Assembly (NCBI GenBank): GCA_050743385.1
Contig: JBOGFJ010000081.1
Span: 1 to 6,222 of the forward strand
Origin: JACDBD01 sp050743385
GTDB lineage: Bacteria; Actinomycetota; Acidimicrobiia; IMCC26256; JACDBD01
Length of the DNA: 6,222 bases
Direction of reading: 5' to 3'
Below the pieces are notes generated by a model. That model ran no database searches. It had not been told where the DNA came from and worked only from the letters and a program-made list of their open reading frames with translations. The position numbers were made by a program, and so were the translations under genes. Positions 5,037 to 6,222 of this stretch are shown here, piece after piece (positions within the stretch are counted from its first letter, which is position 1; each line of letters begins with the position of its first letter).

Positions 5037-6222
5037 GCACCGACGGCGGGACCCAGACGCCGGTCGCCCCCAATCCGAGCGAACGGCAGACGAGTGACCT
5101 GATCCGGCTGGTCGCGGGCGCGCTGATCCTGGCGTTCGCGATGGTCTCGATCCGCAACGGCCGCGTCGGAGTGACCGAGGCAGCGCTCTTCCGGGTCGTC
5201 AACACCCTGCCGGACTTCCTCGAGGATCCCTTCCGGATCGTGGAGGCCGCCGCCCTCGCCGCCGCCGTGGTCGCGCCGCTCTGGGCGCTGGCAGTGCGCC
5301 GATGGGCCCTCGCCCGCGACCTCGTGCTCGCGGCGGCGGTGGCGTGGATCGGCAGCGAGGTGTTCGAGCGGATCGCCGAGCGGGGGCGACCCGGAGGGCT
5401 GGTCCCGGACATCGAGCTCCACGGGGAGGCCGTGTCGGGCTTCGGCTTTCCATCCGTCACGGTCGCGGTCGCCGCCGGGCTCGCGACCGCCCTCGCGCCC
5501 TACGTCACGCGTATTCCGCGCCGGATCGCGTGGTCGCTGGTCGTGCTGGTCGCGATCAGCCGGATCTTCGTCGGCGCGCACCTGCCGGTCGACGCGGTAG
5601 GCGGGTTCGCGGTCGGGCTCATGGCGGGCTCGCTCGTCCACCTGGCGTTCGGTTGCCCCGGTCGCCGCGCGACGCTCCCCGACGTGCGCGATGCGCTGGC
5701 GCGGGCGGGCGTCGCGGTCGCCGACCTCAGGCCGCTCGGCATCGGCCGGAGGGGCTCGACGATGTTCGCCGGCCACGCCGCCGACGGGAGCGAGCTGTTC
5801 TGCCGGGCGATCGGACGTGACGAGCGCGACCGCGACGCAGTCGACAAAGCATGGCGGGCGGTGGCGCTGCGCGAGGAGCGCGACCAGCCGTTCTTCACCT
5901 CGATCCAGGCGGTCGAGCACGAGGCTTATCTCGCGCTGCTGGCTGCCCGCGCGGGCGTGTCGGTGCCCGACGTGCGGATCACGGCCGGCTTCACCGACGG
6001 TGCGGTGCTCGCCGAGGACCGCGCGCCCGGCACGCGCCTGAGCGCGCTCGATCCCGACGCGATCGACGATGCCGTACTCGACGACGTGTGGCGCAACGTC
6101 ACCATCCTCAGGTCGGCACACCTGGCCCACGGCGCCTTACGCGCCGAGAACGTGTTCGCCGCCGGCCGCGCGGTCTCGATCGTCGACTGGGCCGACGCCC
6201 GCTCGGCCGCCGACGATCGCCG
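5033..6222 (+). CDS. Membrane protein fusing a PAP2-like domain to a kinase-like domain (3' end outside window)
   Basis: An open frame runs to the window edge, 396 codons from CTG 5033. CTG is chosen because it gives a CTGA overlap with the previous stop codon, has GGAAGG upstream, and starts before the first membrane helix (about 24-40). ATG 5141 would cut that helix; GTG 4946 would overlap the dehydrogenase by 91 bases. Helices continue at about 69-90, 94-110, 142-158, 165-180 and 187-206. Residues 105-190 are PAP2 phosphatase-like: GRP (118-120) and SRIFVGAHLPVD (176-187, nucleophile His183) are kept, but the motif-1 Lys position is Glu112 and PSGH is PSVT (140-143). Residues 230-396 resemble an aminoglycoside-kinase/RIO-type fold: LFCRAIGRDERD (255-266), HGALRAENV (366-374) and IVDWADA (383-389). 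The ATP-binding Lys is Arg258 and the catalytic Asp is Ala368; Asn373 and Asp385 remain. From memory, actinobacterial proteins with this order often continue into a lysylphosphatidylglycerol-synthase-type membrane domain (PF03706). A role in envelope lipid handling is inference. Confidence 0.8.
   Translation, partial: MSTDGGTQTPVAPNPSERQTSDLIRLVAGALILAFAMVSIRNGRVGVTEAALFRVVNTLPDFLEDPFRIVEAAALAAAVVAPLWALAVRRWALARDLVLAAAVAWIGSEVFERIAERGRPGGLVPDIELHGEAVSGFGFPSVTVAVAAGLATALAPYVTRIPRRIAWSLVVLVAISRIFVGAHLPVDAVGGFAVGLMAGSLVHLAFGCPGRRATLPDVRDALARAGVAVADLRPLGIGRRGSTMFAGHAADGSELFCRAIGRDERDRDAVDKAWRAVALREERDQPFFTSIQAVEHEAYLALLAARAGVSVPDVRITAGFTDGAVLAEDRAPGTRLSALDPDAIDDAVLDDVWRNVTILRSAHLAHGALRAENVFAAGRAVSIVDWADARSAADDR

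Noticed and set aside
5302..5820. Plus-strand frame of 172 codons inside the fusion gene
   Set aside because: Its product is dominated by Arg/Gly/Ala, typical of an out-of-frame reading of GC-rich DNA; the frame from 5033 carries the motifs.
4892..6130. Long open frame on the minus strand opposite the PAP2/kinase-like gene (412 codons)
   Set aside because: The plus-strand frame has membrane helices and PAP2- and kinase-type motifs; the minus product is charged low-complexity sequence without motifs.

Overview
The window is very GC-rich, and the third codon positions of the real genes are almost all G or C. Genes are tightly packed and all lie on the plus strand. The proteins look actinobacterial, and a member of the Acidimicrobiia is my best guess. 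That guess rests on overall protein flavour, the nucleotide-binding-domain insertion in the ABC exporter, and short TAGNNT promoter boxes placed just ahead of start codons. No 16S rRNA or other taxonomic marker is present. I see no tRNA, CRISPR array, insertion sequence or integration site.

Layout: (1) the last 39 codons of an unidentified protein end at 122. (2) A 118-base gap holds a perfect 11-bp inverted repeat (130-140 / 166-176) and a possible -10 box. (3) 241-2112 encodes a full-length ABC exporter half-transporter (six membrane helices plus ATPase). (4) A 94-base gap holds a GC hairpin with two competing right arms, then a promoter-like box. (5) 2207-3343 encodes a membrane-anchored extracytoplasmic SGNH/GDSL-type hydrolase with a repetitive Thr/Gly/Ser/Pro tail, probably starting at TTG. 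(6) After 25 bases, 3369-5036 encodes a 555-residue acyl-CoA dehydrogenase. Its length, long N-terminal extension and core match (2S)-methylsuccinyl-CoA dehydrogenase of the ethylmalonyl-CoA pathway. (7) Overlapping its stop codon, 5033 to the window edge encodes the first 396 residues of a membrane protein that fuses a PAP2-like domain to a protein-kinase-like domain. Both domains lack some catalytic residues.

The dehydrogenase and the PAP2/kinase-like protein are probably co-transcribed and translationally coupled (CTGA overlap with GGAAGG upstream). The exporter, the SGNH protein and the dehydrogenase each have their own candidate promoter, and the dehydrogenase transcript looks leaderless. 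There is no obvious single pathway linking all genes: three are membrane or envelope proteins, while the dehydrogenase belongs to central carbon metabolism. The most interesting part is the unusual fusion protein at the right end; its C-terminal portion is outside the window.
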